64,000 nucleotides of DNA. Origin: DDH964 sp963763205. Its GTDB lineage: Bacteria; Desulfobacterota; Desulfuromonadia; Desulfuromonadales; DDH964. The translations under genes were made by a program, and so were the position numbers. Shown one piece after another: positions 33,322-43,861 of the stretch. Positions within the stretch are counted from its first letter, which is position 1. Each line of letters starts with the position of its first letter. The stretch covers positions 1 to 64,000 of the forward strand of contig CAVXNQ010000002.1 of NCBI GenBank assembly GCA_963763205.1, given 5' to 3'. The notes under the pieces were generated by a model. It did no database searches, had not been told where the DNA came from, and saw only the letters and a list, made by a program, of their open reading frames with translations.

Positions 33322-34326
33322 ATGAAACGTATGGTTTTTTTCCTTTGTATCCTGTTGCTGTGTGCCGCCCCGGCGCTGGCCGCCACCGCCAGCGGCACCC
33401 TCACCTTCAATGTCGATCTTTCGGCCCAGCCGGCCGGCCAGGAAGTGAAGCTCTGGCTCCCCTACCCGGTCTCCGACGCCAACCAGACGATCAGCAACGT
33501 CCGCTTCGGCGGCGACTACGCCGAGGCCGGGGTCTACACCGACAACACCTACGGCACGCCGATGCTCTACGCCCGCTGGGGCGCCGACGCCAAGAGCCGG
33601 GTGCTGACCTTCAGCTTCGAGGCGGTCCGCAAGGAGGTCCTAGTGCGCGACCTCGCCGCGCCGGAGAGTGCCTGGGATCCCCGCGACTATGCCCGCGAGC
33701 TGGCGCCGACCAGCTTCGGCCCGACCAACGGCGAGGTCAAAAAGCTCGCCGACCAGATCACCGCCGGCCAAACGACGGTCCTCGGCAAGGCCCACGCGGT
33801 CTACGACTGGATCGTGGAAAACATGTACCGCGACCCGGAAACCCGCGGCTGCGGCAAGGGGGACGTCTGCGCCCTGCTGAACCGCCCCGGCGGCAAGTGC
33901 GCCGACATCTCCTCGGTCTTCATCGCCCTGGCCCGCGCCGCCGGCGTCCCCTGCCGCGAAGTCTTCGGCATCCGCCTCGGCAAGGCCCCCGTGGTGGACG
34001 TCACCGGCTGGCAGCACTGCTGGGCCGAGTTCTACCTGCCGGGAACCGGCTGGGTGCCGGTCGATCCCGCCGACGTGCGCAAGGCGATGCTGGTGCAGAA
34101 GCTGGAGCTGAAGGACGCCAAGGTCGCCGAGCTGCGCAGCTACTTCTGGGGCGGCATCGACCCCTACCGGGTGAAGCTCGCCAGCGGCCGCGACCTGGTG
34201 CTCAACCCGCCCCAGGCCGCAGGTCCGCTCAACTACCTGATGTACCCCTACGCCGAGGTCGGCGGCCAGGCCATCGACTGGCTCGACCCGGCGAACTTCA
34301 AGTACACCATCACCTACCGCCAGTAG
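33322..34326 (+). CDS. exported transglutaminase-like (protease-fold) protein
   Basis: The ATG at 33322 follows TTGGAGG. A signal peptide (cut near APALA) leads into a 314-residue periplasmic protein. The transglutaminase core carries a full triad: Cys193 in GGKCADISSVFIALARAAGV, His232 in WQHCWAEFYLP and Asp248 in WVPVDPADV. An N-terminal beta domain precedes it. Bacterial members are mostly cysteine proteases or peptide-crosslink hydrolases. It is monocistronic with its own terminator. The substrate is unknown. Confidence 0.88.
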   Translation: MKRMVFFLCILLLCAAPALAATASGTLTFNVDLSAQPAGQEVKLWLPYPVSDANQTISNVRFGGDYAEAGVYTDNTYGTPMLYARWGADAKSRVLTFSFEAVRKEVLVRDLAAPESAWDPRDYARELAPTSFGPTNGEVKKLADQITAGQTTVLGKAHAVYDWIVENMYRDPETRGCGKGDVCALLNRPGGKCADISSVFIALARAAGVPCREVFGIRLGKAPVVDVTGWQHCWAEFYLPGTGWVPVDPADVRKAMLVQKLELKDAKVAELRSYFWGGIDPYRVKLASGRDLVLNPPQAAGPLNYLMYPYAEVGGQAIDWLDPANFKYTITYRQ

Positions 34327-34350
34327 CCGGCGGCGGATCGCATGACGTGG

Positions 34351-34387
34351 AACGGCGCGGAGCCTACTGGCCCCGCGCCGTTTTTTT
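34351..34387 (+). terminator. terminator after the transglutaminase-like gene
   Basis: AACGGCGCGG pairs with CCGCGCCG(TT) and is followed by seven T. Confidence 0.85.
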
Positions 34388-34476
34388 ATCCGCCGGCGAC
34401 ACTTGCCGGGAGCCGGGTCGCAGGTAGAGTAGGAGGAACCGTGAAAATCTTCCACCCCAGCCCGAGGGAGGCAACC

Positions 34477-34764
34477 ATGGCCGGAGCGTATCTGCAGATC
34501 ACCCTGAAGATCGAGGCGAAGAACCGGGAAGCGGCGGGACAAGTCTACTTCAAGTACCGGGATCCCTTTTTGAAAACGATCCCGGGGGCGACTTCCAAGG
34601 AACTGCTGATCCGTACCGAAGACGTCCAGGTCCTGCACGGTTTCGACACCGCCGAGCATGCCGGCGCCTACCTGGAAAGCGCCCTGTTCCAGAACGACGT
34701 GGTGGCCGCCCTCAAACCCCACCTCGCCGCCGCCCCGGAGATCCGCATCTATTCGGTGGCGTGA
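34477..34764 (+). CDS. small ferredoxin-fold protein of unknown function
   Basis: The ATG at 34477 follows GAGGGAGG. The 95-residue product has a beta-alpha-beta pattern (YLQITLKIEAKNREAAGQVY, ELLIRTEDVQVLHGF, ESALFQNDVVAAL) like dimeric alpha/beta-barrel proteins such as antibiotic-biosynthesis monooxygenases. It lacks a signal peptide. No active-site residues can be assigned. The start further upstream in the frame has no ribosome binding site and lies in the preceding terminator. Confidence 0.75.
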   Translation: MAGAYLQITLKIEAKNREAAGQVYFKYRDPFLKTIPGATSKELLIRTEDVQVLHGFDTAEHAGAYLESALFQNDVVAALKPHLAAAPEIRIYSVA

Positions 34765-35162
34765 TCCAGAGGTACAAGGTTCAAGGTTCAAGATTTCCGG
34801 GATAACGGTGCGACGCAGAAACGTCCGGGGCGACAGGGGACGACCAGGCGTTCACCGCTGTTTGAGATTTTCCTGGCAGCGCCGGCGTTCGCTCCGCATC
34901 GCAGCATGGCGGAACAACCACTGCCCTGCGCAGGTGGAGCCAACGAAGACGCGCCGGCTGCCGCCTGCAGCAACGGTTGATCGGCAGCTCCACCCACCGC
35001 GACCCCATGCCGGCGGCAGCCCGTCCTTTCTTTGGTTCCTTTCTTTAGACGCCGTAAAGAAAGGAACCCGGCTGCCGGCCGGGACCGGCGACCCTCAAGG
35101 TTCCAGGTTTCAGTTTTCGAATTCCACCCGCCGGGCAGCCAATCCGCGCCGCCCCCTCCCCC
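34765..35162. other. intergenic region with a perfect 13-bp hairpin
   Basis: No gene is credible here. CAAGGTTCAAGGTTCAAG-like repeats occur near 34781. GGTTCCTTTCTTT at 35034-35046 pairs perfectly with AAAGAAAGGAACC at 35056-35068 around a nine-base loop; similar T/A-rich palindromes are common dispersed repeats in proteobacteria. Confidence 0.6.
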
Positions 35163-36395
35163 CTACTCGCTCCGCAACACCTCCAGCACCTCGACATGCG
35201 CCGCCTGCCGGGCAGGATAAGCCCCGGCCGCGAGACCGAGGAGCACCGAACCGGCGAAGGTCCCGAGCAACAGCAGCGGATCGATAATCAGCGGCATCTT
35301 GCCGACCTTCGCCACGATCATGACCAGCCCCTGCCCCAGCAGCACCCCGAGCAGCCCGCCGCTGCCGGCCATCAGCGACGCCTCGAGAATGAACTGGCGG
35401 ATGATGTCCGAGCGCTTGGCGCCGACCGCGCGGCGGATGCCGATCTCCAGGCGCCGGGTCCGCACCAAAAGGACCATGATCGAGAGAATGCCCAGGCCGC
35501 CGACGGCGAAGGAGATGGAAGAGCTGATCAGGCCGAGGGTCTGCACCAGGGACAGGGCCTGCTCCTGCAGCTGGATGGTGTCGCGGGCGGTGACCACGGA
35601 GAAGTCGTCCTTCTTCCCCGGGCCGATCTGGTGGCGCTGGCGCAGGATCGCCGTGGCCGCCGCCTTGCTCGCCGCGTCGTCCTGCTGGCTGGCGAGCTGG
35701 ATGTAGACGCCGCTGATCCAGCCCTGGTTGGCGAAACGCCGCAGGTAGGTGGAGAGGGGAACGAAGACCTGCTGGTCCTGGTCGGTACCGACGATATCGG
35801 AGCCCATGGTTGCCAGCACCCCGATCACCCGCACCGGCGCGCGGAACATCAGCACCGTCTTGCCCAGGGCCTCATCCGGACGACCGAAGAGGCGTTCGGC
35901 GATGGTCCGCCCCAGGATCACCACCCGCGCCCGCCGGTCCTCCTCCTCGGAAGTGAAGAAACGGCCGACGCCGAGCTGGAGGTTGCGGATGCGCGCGTAG
36001 TCGGGGGTGCTGGCGACCAGCTGGCTGGGCACCTTGGTGTCGCCGAAGCGGACCGGCATGGTCGCGCTGGCGAAGGGGGCGCCGAGGCGCGCCGCCGGCA
36101 GCTGACCGATCAGGGCCTGGGCGTCGCGCAGGGTGAAGGTGTTGGCCTGGTGGCGCACCACCCCGGAACCGCCGCGGTGGAAATGGATCTGCCCGGAGCT
36201 GGCCAGAAACAGGTTGGTGCCGAGCTTGGCGGTCTCGGCCTCGGCCTTGGCGTACATCGCCTCGGAGATCGACTGCACCGCAGTCAGCGCCAGCGCCCCG
36301 AGCAGCACCCCGACCACCGCCAGCGCGGTGCGCACGCGGTGGGTCTTGAGGGAGGAGATGGCGATTTTAAGGCCGAAGAACATGGGTCGGTACAT
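35163..36395 (-). CDS. MacB-type ABC exporter permease, second permease
   Basis: The 410-residue protein has one N-terminal helix (VRTALAVVGVLLGALAL), a large periplasmic MacB-PCD domain and three C-terminal helices in the FtsX fold, with the signature LEIGIRRAVGAKRSDIIRQF. It lacks an ATPase domain. Its natural partners are the fusion protein, ATPase and first permease at 42610-45755, which lie on the same strand but 6 kb away. The start ATG at 36395 has only a weak ribosome binding site and is 22 bases beyond the res stop, as if an island had separated it from its operon. Confidence 0.85.
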   Translation of the reverse strand: MYRPMFFGLKIAISSLKTHRVRTALAVVGVLLGALALTAVQSISEAMYAKAEAETAKLGTNLFLASSGQIHFHRGGSGVVRHQANTFTLRDAQALIGQLPAARLGAPFASATMPVRFGDTKVPSQLVASTPDYARIRNLQLGVGRFFTSEEEDRRARVVILGRTIAERLFGRPDEALGKTVLMFRAPVRVIGVLATMGSDIVGTDQDQQVFVPLSTYLRRFANQGWISGVYIQLASQQDDAASKAAATAILRQRHQIGPGKKDDFSVVTARDTIQLQEQALSLVQTLGLISSSISFAVGGLGILSIMVLLVRTRRLEIGIRRAVGAKRSDIIRQFILEASLMAGSGGLLGVLLGQGLVMIVAKVGKMPLIIDPLLLLGTFAGSVLLGLAAGAYPARQAAHVEVLEVLRSE

Positions 36396-36416
36396 CTGCG
36401 TGAGAGGTCTGATCCG

Positions 36417-39035
36417 TTAGAGACGAGAGACCTTCGACTCTTGCTCCCATGATCTTCCATGAGCATCGTGAAAGACATAGATTCGCGCATCGCCGAAGTC
36501 GAACGTACCGGCATGGATGGCGCTATCTGATGTGTTGCGTCAACAGCTCGAAGAGTTTGCGCTTGTAGTCGGTGTCGTCGTTCCTTTCAGATGTTCGCCT
36601 TTGGTTTCGAGCACTGGAGAAGCGGAACTTCCCTCCTCGGTGCCATGAATACAGGCGAGCAGATCGGGATAGACGTTATGGCGCTGCCACCCTTGGAGGC
36701 TATAGGAGCGCTGATTGACGGCAATGCGGTGCCACCAGTGGACCGACTCATGAGAGTCGAGATACCAGGCAGTCTGCTTTTCCAGCGTGTTGAAGTCCGG
36801 TTCGAAGACCTTCGCGAAGAGGCTCTTCTCCAGGCTCCGCCATCCTTTCGATAAAGCAGGCGATCTACGGCGGCGGCATCGATCTCCAGGGTCTGGGCGA
36901 GCTCCAGTTCAGCGTGGAGTCAGCGGAGGCGACCAGACGCAGGGTGATGGCCGGCTTCGAGTTTCTCTCGGAAGAGCCGTTCGGCCGGCCAGATTAACCT
37001 GTCTCTTCAAGTCGGCCTTCATGGCCTGCACTAGAGCGAGGCGATTGACAAAAAGCCGCTGCTCGCTCACCCCCGGCTGCGCAAGGTCGCCAGAGTTTCG
37101 TTGAGGATACGCATGCCCTGCCATGGATTCGGGATGACATCGAGCAGCTGGCGCACCAGGAAGGGGAGATCTAGCCCTTCATCCGGAACCTCCGCTACAA
37201 GCTCATGGGTAAAGAGCCCGGTTTCATCGGTCTTTTTGTCGAGGTCGACCCGGGCAATGGTGCGCTTGAGCTTTTCGACATCCTCGATCGCCATGTTCCC
37301 CGCCTGGAGAAAGCGAAACCCCGACCAGTCGAGATCCCCGAGGATGTCTCGGTCGTAATCCAGCAAGCGGAAGCCGGCAACAGTTCCATCGTCCCGATGG
37401 AGAACACGTGGCAGGAAGATGGTTGGCAGCCTGGCAAACGCTTCACGGCGGAGAAGGATTTCCCGGCGGGTGATGCGTTTGGCGCCGCCGTCGGCGTCCG
37501 CCACCTTCACGCTGGCGGCAAGATCCCCCATGCCTTCGCTTTGCAGTCCTTTGCGGACCATTTTCACGGCATCGGTAACATCCTGATCGAAGGTATAGAC
37601 GTAACATTCGTCAAGCGCCGGTCGGTGCGTCAATTGGGCATGCGGCTGCCGCAACACGCGGCCGATCATCTGGGTCAGGGCGGTATTGGCCGTCGTTTTC
37701 GAGAGGATCGCCAGCACATAGGCGAAGGGGCAATCCCAGCCTTCGCGCAACGCATCCTTGGTGATGATGTAACGGACTGGCAGAACTTGGCGCAAGGAGG
37801 TCTTCGCTCCCCAAGTTCGTCGTTTTCGGAAGTCTTGAGGCGAATTTCCTCCTCCTTTGACGCCAAGCTTATCCTGTAGATATTCCCGGGCATCCTCGGC
37901 ATGCACAAAGCCGGAATCGCGCTGCTCCTTGCCGGTCCGCTCTACCCGCACCAGCATAATCGGCCGGATATATCGGCCCGATTCCGTTTGCAATTCAGCA
38001 CCGCTTCCTTGGCCAAAACTTCCAGCTTGTGCGTGGGCCAAGCGTCAAGGTATGCTTCCAGCCGCCCTTATCCTCGTTCATCACGTTGATCGGCAGCTTG
38101 ATCATCTCTTCGTCTTTAAGGTCTTTGCCCGGAACATTCACCAGCAGGTTGGACTGGTGTTTGCCGCCGGTATTGGGTGTCGCCGAGAGTTCGACGATAA
38201 AGCGCGGGTTGAAGCCGCAAAGGGTCTCGCGAGCGGTATCCGAATAGGCTTTGTGCCCTTCATCGACAATGACTATCGGCCGTATCCAGCCGCAGGACGT
38301 TGCCGAGACTCTGCTTGATAGAGAGGAAGCGACCGGTATCGTCGATCAGATTCTGATCGAGATTGGGGATTTTTTCGAGAAGCTCGGCATTGGCCGAGAC
38401 TGTCGTCCTCCACGCGGGAAGAATGACATGAAACGCCCGCTGTCGCGGAACATCCGCAATGTTTCCTTCGATTGCCGGGCAGCGGAAGGGAGCATCAGCA
38501 GCATGAGGCAAAGATAATCCTGCACGTCCTGCCGGGTAAACGCGTCGCCTTTTTCCAGCATTTTGACCCGGCCGCCGGAAGCGCGTTCGAGCATCTGCCG
38601 GTAAGGATGTTCACGGTTGGCCAGTTGCTTCCAGGTCTGCCGGTAAATAGCATCGGAAGGGACCACCCACAGCACCATTCCCGTTTGCCGCTTGAAATAA
38701 TCGACCTGGATACTTTCCAGGGTGCAGGTCGCCAGCAGCGTTTTGCCGCCGCCGGTCGGGACTTTCAGGCAGATGTTGGGGATGGAGCGATGCAGCCCGT
38801 CATGGCGCGCCAGCCAGGGGGGGATAACGGAATGGCCGTCCATGTCGCGCAGGGCGGGGAGAACAGGCTTGAGTTGATCCCAGGCTTTCTGGCACGGATC
38901 GCCAAGATCAAGGTCAAGCCCCTGTTCGGCAATCAACAGGCGAACCTTTTCGACTTTTTCCGCCTGCTCGGCCAAGACCGCCAGATAATGGTCGATTTTG
39001 CGCAGAACCCCCTGCTGATATTCCTTCAATTCCAT
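36417..39035 (-). pseudogene. type III restriction enzyme Res subunit, several frameshifts
   Basis: The gene starts MELKEYQQGVLRKIDHYL at 39035 and can be followed to a TAA at 36417 by switching frames at least four times. The helicase part has Walker A in KVPTGGGKTLLATCTL and later motifs in LSATPNTGG and ALTQMIGRVLRQPHAQ. Near the end PDLLA and LETKGEHLKG give a PD-(D/E)XK nuclease site. Repaired length of about 870 residues fits Res proteins, which translocate or switch on ATP and cut between two head-to-head sites. Breaks are seen near 38340-38420, 38020-38040, 37080 and 36585. Each segment is well conserved, so errors in the sequence are as likely as decay. Confidence 0.8.
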
Positions 39036-39038
39036 GCG

Positions 39039-40897
39039 TCAGTCCCCCAGAATCCGGTGCACGGCATAGGGTAACTGACAGAACTCGATTCGCTCTTTGG
39101 TCAGATCTTTCTGGCTCATGAATTTGGCGACGGCAAAGACGACGGCACGCTTGCCGCTTTTGGTTCCCTTTCGCAATCGCTGCCACCCGCTCGGCATTGA
39201 GCGCCGCTTCGTTGGAACGCAACCAGGCGGTATCCGGTTGATAAAAGAGGTGAATGCGAAAAAGATCGGTCTCGCCGATGAAGCCGTCGGCGGAAGGTTC
39301 GGCAACGGCTTCCAGCGAGCGGCCGGTGGCGGTGTAGAAAACATAACGGGCCAGAGCCGCGAAGCCGGGCATCCCCTCGCCGGTGAGCAGGCTTTCGATC
39401 TCTATCGGCGCCCCCAGCGTGCAGTAGGTGAAGCTGCCGCCCAGCCCCGGCGCCCGTTCTTTCACCTTGCGTTCGCCGGTAACGGTCAGCATGCCGTCCT
39501 TGATTTCCTTCTTCACCGCATCGAAAGCGGCGCCTTTGCTCGCTTTCGATATGTTCGATCTCGCGCAGAATCTTCGGCTGCTTCTTGGCAAAATCGGTCC
39601 AGTTGATTTTGGTGCTGAACAGTTCTTCACGCTGGGTGCCGGTGAAATCATAACCGCCGATGACACGGCGGACCCGCTCGGCGGTCAGGGTATCGGCGTA
39701 CGCCTCGCATTCGACCAGAATGAAGCGGCGTTTGCCGCCGTCCTTGTGATTGGCGGCGAGCACGGCATGGGCGGTAGTACCGGAGCCGGCGAAGGAGTCG
39801 AGAATTAGGGAGTCCCCGCTAGTAGCGATTTCAAGGATGCGCTCGATTAACCGCGTAGGCTTAGGTGTGGCGAAAGTCCACCTCAGCAAGAAAAGATATC
39901 CCGAAGCTCCCGCTTGGATTCCTGATTGTCCCCGGCAATGCCTCGCGGCCACCAAGTGCCAGGGACTGCACCGGCTTCATTGTCATCCCCTTCGAAAAAT
40001 TTCTTGATTCGAGGTTTATCTCCTCGAAGGAGGCCACCAGATACAGTTGCCCTCCTCCTCATTATTCATTATGCGTCTCTGGATCAAACGCCCAGACTCT
40101 CGTTCGTTCAGGCTCATACGATCTTCCCCTGTGTGTGGATTCTTAACCGGATAGTAAAGGTTAGGGCGTTCCTCAGCAGTTTTATTGCATGTGTAATCCG
40201 AGTCAGTCCAAGAGCCTCTATAATCGCCATCGGGATTAGAATAACGAGAAATCTGTCCATCACTCATCGAAAGCAAGTTTCTCTGCCAACCGAAATTTTC
40301 TTCTTTGGTCTGTTTAGCTATTTTGGCATAGACAGCTACATGATCATGCATGTCAGAAAAATTGATAGCATCGCTCTGTGGCGATTGCTTTTTTTGCCAC
40401 ACAATATTCGCAACAAAGTTGGCTTCATCGAAGATCTCATCCATTACCAATCGCAAGCGGTGCCCCTCGATGTCGCTAATTGTGGCGAAAATTACACCAT
40501 GATCGGATAGCAATTCCCGCAGCAGATTCAATCGCGGCCACATCATGCACAACCACTTATCGTGCCGCTCCAGGTCTTCCTTGTCCACCGGATTCGCCGA
40601 CTTTTTCAGCCATTCCTTCATCAGCGGCGAACGCACGTTATCGTTGTAGCACCACCCCTCATTGCCCGTGTTGTACGGCGGGTCAATGAAGATGCAGTCG
40701 ATCTTGCCGGCATGGGTCGGCAGCAGCGCCTTGAGCGCTTCCAGATTGTCGCCGTGAATGATTAGATTGTCGTCCAGAGAGGGCGCCTGTCCGACGATTG
40801 GCAGCGACTTTTCCGCCACCACCTGCAACTCGCGGAAAGGGACACTCAGATGATGCGAATAGACGAACTGCTTTCCCTTGAATTCCAATGTCGGCAT
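39039..40897 (-). pseudogene. type III DNA adenine methyltransferase Mod subunit, several frameshifts
   Basis: From the ATG at 40897 (AGGAGTG upstream) the first 295 codons carry the catalytic motif FIDPPYNTGNEGW and the target-recognition start. The chain continues in other frames with FATPKPTRLIERILEIAT, the S-adenosylmethionine motif LILDSFAGSGTTAHAVLAAN and the C-terminal part, ending AVHRILGD at 39039. Breaks are near 40020, 39560 and 39170. The order catalytic motif before SAM motif is the beta class used by Mod proteins. The stop lies three bases before the res start, so the two form one operon. Mod modifies adenine and specifies the recognition site, which cannot be predicted. Confidence 0.82.
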
Positions 40898-40936
40898 TGA
40901 AACACTCCTGATCATCGAAACACTGTCAAACAATCC

Positions 40937-41024
40937 GTCATCCCCGAACGCTTCAGTCGAGGATCCATGCTTTTCCCGGTCGCGGGAAAAGCTTGGATCC
41001 CGGCCAGAAGCCCGCAGGAATGAC
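40937..41024. repeat. 88-bp palindromic repeat with GTCAT/ATGAC ends
   Basis: The element runs from GTCATCCCCG to CAGGAATGAC, with an inner near-perfect inverted repeat GGATCCATGCTTTTCCCG against CGGGAAAAGCTTGGATCC. This looks like one of the small dispersed palindromic repeats common in proteobacteria. It sits between mod and the CPCC gene. Confidence 0.65.
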
Positions 41025-41088
41025 ACCCCATGAGGACCACAGCAGCTTCGTCAGTGCCCGAGTGACTCTGTCGGGCATCCAGCTCTTG

Positions 41089-41439
41089 TCAATTCTCTTC
41101 CCAACAGGCGTCAATCTCGCGCCACACTTGTTCGGCCGCGTCGTCGTCTTCCACGGTAATCAGGCGGTCATACAGGGCCAGGAGGCGTCTCTTTCTTGGG
41201 CCGCGATCGATCCCGCTGGAACTCCACCAAGTGATTCCCTCTTCCTCGGGACGAAACATGGCTAGCGTTTCCGCGAAGTTACGGCGCGCCTGCGTCAGGG
41301 TGTAATCGCCGTTGGGGCCGCCCGACACCTGATCGGCGTCATGATCGTCTTGGCCGTCGTCCTCCCAGTGGCACAGCGAACAGTATTCGAAAACACCGCG
41401 CATCGTCAACGTCGGATATCCGCAGCACGGGCAAGGCAC
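41089..41439 (-). CDS. CPCC family cysteine-rich protein
   Basis: The frame from a GTG at 41439 encodes PCPCCGYPTLTMRGVFEYCS followed by LCHWEDDGQDD, the signature of the CPCC cysteine-rich family (PF14206), which probably binds zinc. The 116-residue length fits. The frame is open about 15 codons further upstream (FENHPEFLRGN), so the true start may be a rare codon there or lost by a frameshift. Members often occur in mobile or polymorphic-toxin settings, where some are thought to be immunity or accessory proteins; here the neighbours are restriction-modification genes. Confidence 0.75.
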   Translation of the reverse strand: MPCPCCGYPTLTMRGVFEYCSLCHWEDDGQDDHDADQVSGGPNGDYTLTQARRNFAETLAMFRPEEEGITWWSSSGIDRGPRKRRLLALYDRLITVEDDDAAEQVWREIDACWEEN

Positions 41440-41546
41440 ATTCCCGCGCAGAAATTCCGGGTGGTTTTCGAACCAGGTGCGCCGCTAGAAAAAAGATGCT
41501 CGGAAAATATCCACACTCGGCCTCCTGCAAGTATGTCTTCGGCAGG

Positions 41547-42315
41547 TTAGTCCTTCTGGGGCCTGCTGGCCCCAACCTCCGGCACCCCATCCCAAGAAGC
41601 CGCCCCTCCAGACAGCCGCCCATTCCGCTTCTTCGCCCGCTTCCTGCCATCGGCCCCCCATCCGCCCCATTGCTTGAAGAAAAAGGCAGCATGCTGCTCC
41701 TCGCACTGGCGTTTGATATTAAGCACCCACTCCGGCTTCATGGGCCGGGCCTTCGGCCCGGACTCGCCGCCGACGATGACCCAGTGAATGCCGTCTCAGA
41801 TCGAGCGTCCCGAGGTCTTCCAGCAACGGCTCGGCAGAGATGAACCGGATACGCGCCGGCACCTGGCGAAGCCAGTCGAGACGCGGTACTCCGTGCCGGA
41901 TCTTCCACGGTCGTTCCCAGCCAGGCGTTGCGGTGGCGCATCGCCAAATTCGGCGAAAAACGCCGCCATCCGCTCGGCCCGCTTGGTGAATACCTGAAAG
42001 GTGTGTTGCGGCGCCTGGTCGGATCACATCGAAAGACCTGCGCGGATGTAGGCGTCGGGAATCTCCTCGTGGAAGAGATCGCTCATGGAATTGACGAAGT
42101 AGACTGTCGGCTGCTTGCGGTTGCAGCGGCTCATCGAGCCGCTTGGGAAGAAGGGTGAGGGCAAAGCCGTTTTCGTATCCATTCACGCCCATGGCCTGCA
42201 GCCGTCTGGCCATGACCTCGGCATAGCAATGGGCGCAGCCGGGCGAGACCTTGCTGCATCCCACCGTGGGGTTCCAGGTCTGTTCGGTCCATTCGATTCT
42301 GCTTTTGGTACTCAT
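41547..42315 (-). pseudogene. phage Gp37/Gp68-like DUF5131 protein, several frameshifts
   Basis: The N-terminus STKSRIEWTEQTWNPTVGCS followed by KVSPGCAHCYAEVMARRLQA is the clear signature of DUF5131 (PF07505), with three Cys that recall radical-SAM clusters. The family end, MKPEWVLNIKRQCEEQHAAF followed by FKQWGGWG, lies in another frame at 41741-41547. Between them the chain (for example VYFVNSMSDLFHEEIPDAYI, FTKRAERMAAFFAEFGD) needs at least three frame changes. It starts four bases inside the preceding small gene. These proteins are found in phages and defence-like islands; the activity is not established. Confidence 0.8.
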
Positions 42316-42536
42316 ATCGATAACTTTCTCAGGCGCTCGCCCTTGTTCCGGTCCGCATCAAAAGGCACGAACCTAGAGCGTCTTTTCGTTCCCATATCCA
42401 GGCTTTCTACTTTACCTTCCGAAAGCAGTTCTCCAAAGGCCTTCTGGAAATCACCCTCAAACCAGCCGGTTTCCTCCAGCATGTCGGCGAGTTCGGCAAG
42501 GCCGAAGTATTGCGGCTCAGGCGCAAGATTTTTCAT
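42312..42536 (-). CDS. small winged-helix-like protein, possibly a truncated TcmP tail
   Basis: The 74-residue product contains FGLAELADMLEETGWFEGDF and KAFGELLSEGKVESLD, a pattern like a small winged helix. It resembles, from memory, the C-terminal part of three-Cys-motif partner proteins (TcmP), which are often next to DUF5131 genes. The frame is open for several codons upstream of the ATG (VKDYW) and there is no clear ribosome binding site, so it may be the tail of a gene lost when the island joined the exporter operon. It overlaps the DUF5131 start by four bases. Confidence 0.5.
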   Translation of the reverse strand: MKNLAPEPQYFGLAELADMLEETGWFEGDFQKAFGELLSEGKVESLDMGTKRRSRFVPFDADRNKGERLRKLSI

Positions 42537-42609
42537 CCAGTAGTCTTTGACTGCCTCCCTATTCCCTCTCCCTCTTTCTTCTTTTGTCTTTCGCCCTCAC
42601 CGTCTCCCT

Positions 42610-43861
42610 TCACAGCCCCTTGAGCGCCGCGATCGGGTCGAGGGCGGCGGCCTGGCGGGCCGGCTTGAGGCCGAAGAGGACGCCGATGGCGACCGCCGCC
42701 GCCAGCGACAGGAAGAAGACTTTCCAGGAAAAGAGGATCTGCAGAACCCCCAGCCGCTCCAGCAACTGGCCCATGGCCATCCCCAGCGCCATGCCGAGCA
42801 GGGCGCCGAGCAGGGTGAGGACCACCGCCTCGACCAGGATCTGCAGCAGGATCGCTCGTTTCTTGGCCCCGAGGGCCATCTTCAGACCGATCTCCACGGT
42901 CCGCTCGGCGACGCTCAGGTAGAAGAGGTTGGCGAGGACGAAGCCGCCGACCACCACCGCCACCAGGGCGGTGACGCCGAGGAAGATGACCAGCCCGCCC
43001 TTGAGCATCGACAGGAACTTGAGGATCTCGTCGGCGGTGAGGATGGTGAAATCGTCCTTGTCGCCGGGACCGAGCTGGTGCTGGTGGCGCAGCAGGCTGC
43101 GCAGCCCGGCGACGTTGGCGGGCATGTTCTCGGCGTCGCGGAACTTGACGCGCAGCGCCCGGAAGTACTTGCGGCTCAGGTTGAAGCGCTGGGTCAGGGT
43201 GGTGATCGGCAGGATGATGCGGTCGTCGATGGAGCCGCCCCCCCCTGACAGTCCGCGGTAGGCGAGGCGGCCGATGACCTGCAGCGGCACCCGGTCGAGA
43301 AAGAGGGTGCGGCCGATCGGCGAAGCGTTGCCGAACAGCTCTCGGGCCGCGGTGTCGCCGATCAGGCAGACCTTGGCACCGTGCTCGACATCCTCCGTCG
43401 CGAGGTCGCGCCCCTCGGACAGCGGCCAGTTCCAGGCCTCGGCGTAGTTGGCGGCGGTGCCGACGACGATCGGTATCTCCCGCTGGTTTTCCAGGTAGTG
43501 GGCGGTCAGGCCGCTCTTGGCGCGCATCGGCACCACCAGGTAGGCGCCGGGAAGGGATTGGCGGATCGCCCGCGTATCGTCCCAGGAGAGGGTCAGGTTG
43601 CGCTGCCCCACGGCGCGGCTTCTGGATGTCGCCGCCGAGGACGAAGGCCGCGTCGGGGCCGAAGAAGCTGACGATCTCCAGCGCCTTGCGCTGGGCGCCG
43701 TCGACGGCGGCGACGATGATCGTCAGCGAGGCGATCCCCAGCGCCACGCCGCAGACGACGAAGGCGCTGCGCAGCTTGTAGGCCCACAGCGCCGCCGCCG
43801 CCATGCGCAGCAGGCGCCCCGGCAGGCGCAGCATTTCAATCAGTGACGACCAGGCCATCAT
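42610..43861 (-). CDS. MacB-type ABC exporter permease, first permease, one frameshift
   Basis: The ATG at 43861 lies 26 bases inside the ATPase gene. The N-terminal helix (AYKLRSAFVVCGVALGIASL) is in one frame up to GGDIQKPR; at about 43611-43620 one base is extra, and the rest, from GQRNLTLSWDDTRAIRQSLP, is in another. The end has three FtsX-type helices with VEIGLKMALGAKKRAILLQI and GLKPARQAAALDPIAALKGL. Repaired length is about 415 residues. It forms an exporter with the ATPase and fusion protein upstream, and probably with the second permease at 35163-36395. Confidence 0.82.

Noticed and set aside
35034..35068. The perfect palindrome as a terminator of the gene at 34477-34764.
   Set aside because: It lies 270 bases beyond the stop codon and has no T-run after the second arm. 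It looks more like a dispersed repeat.
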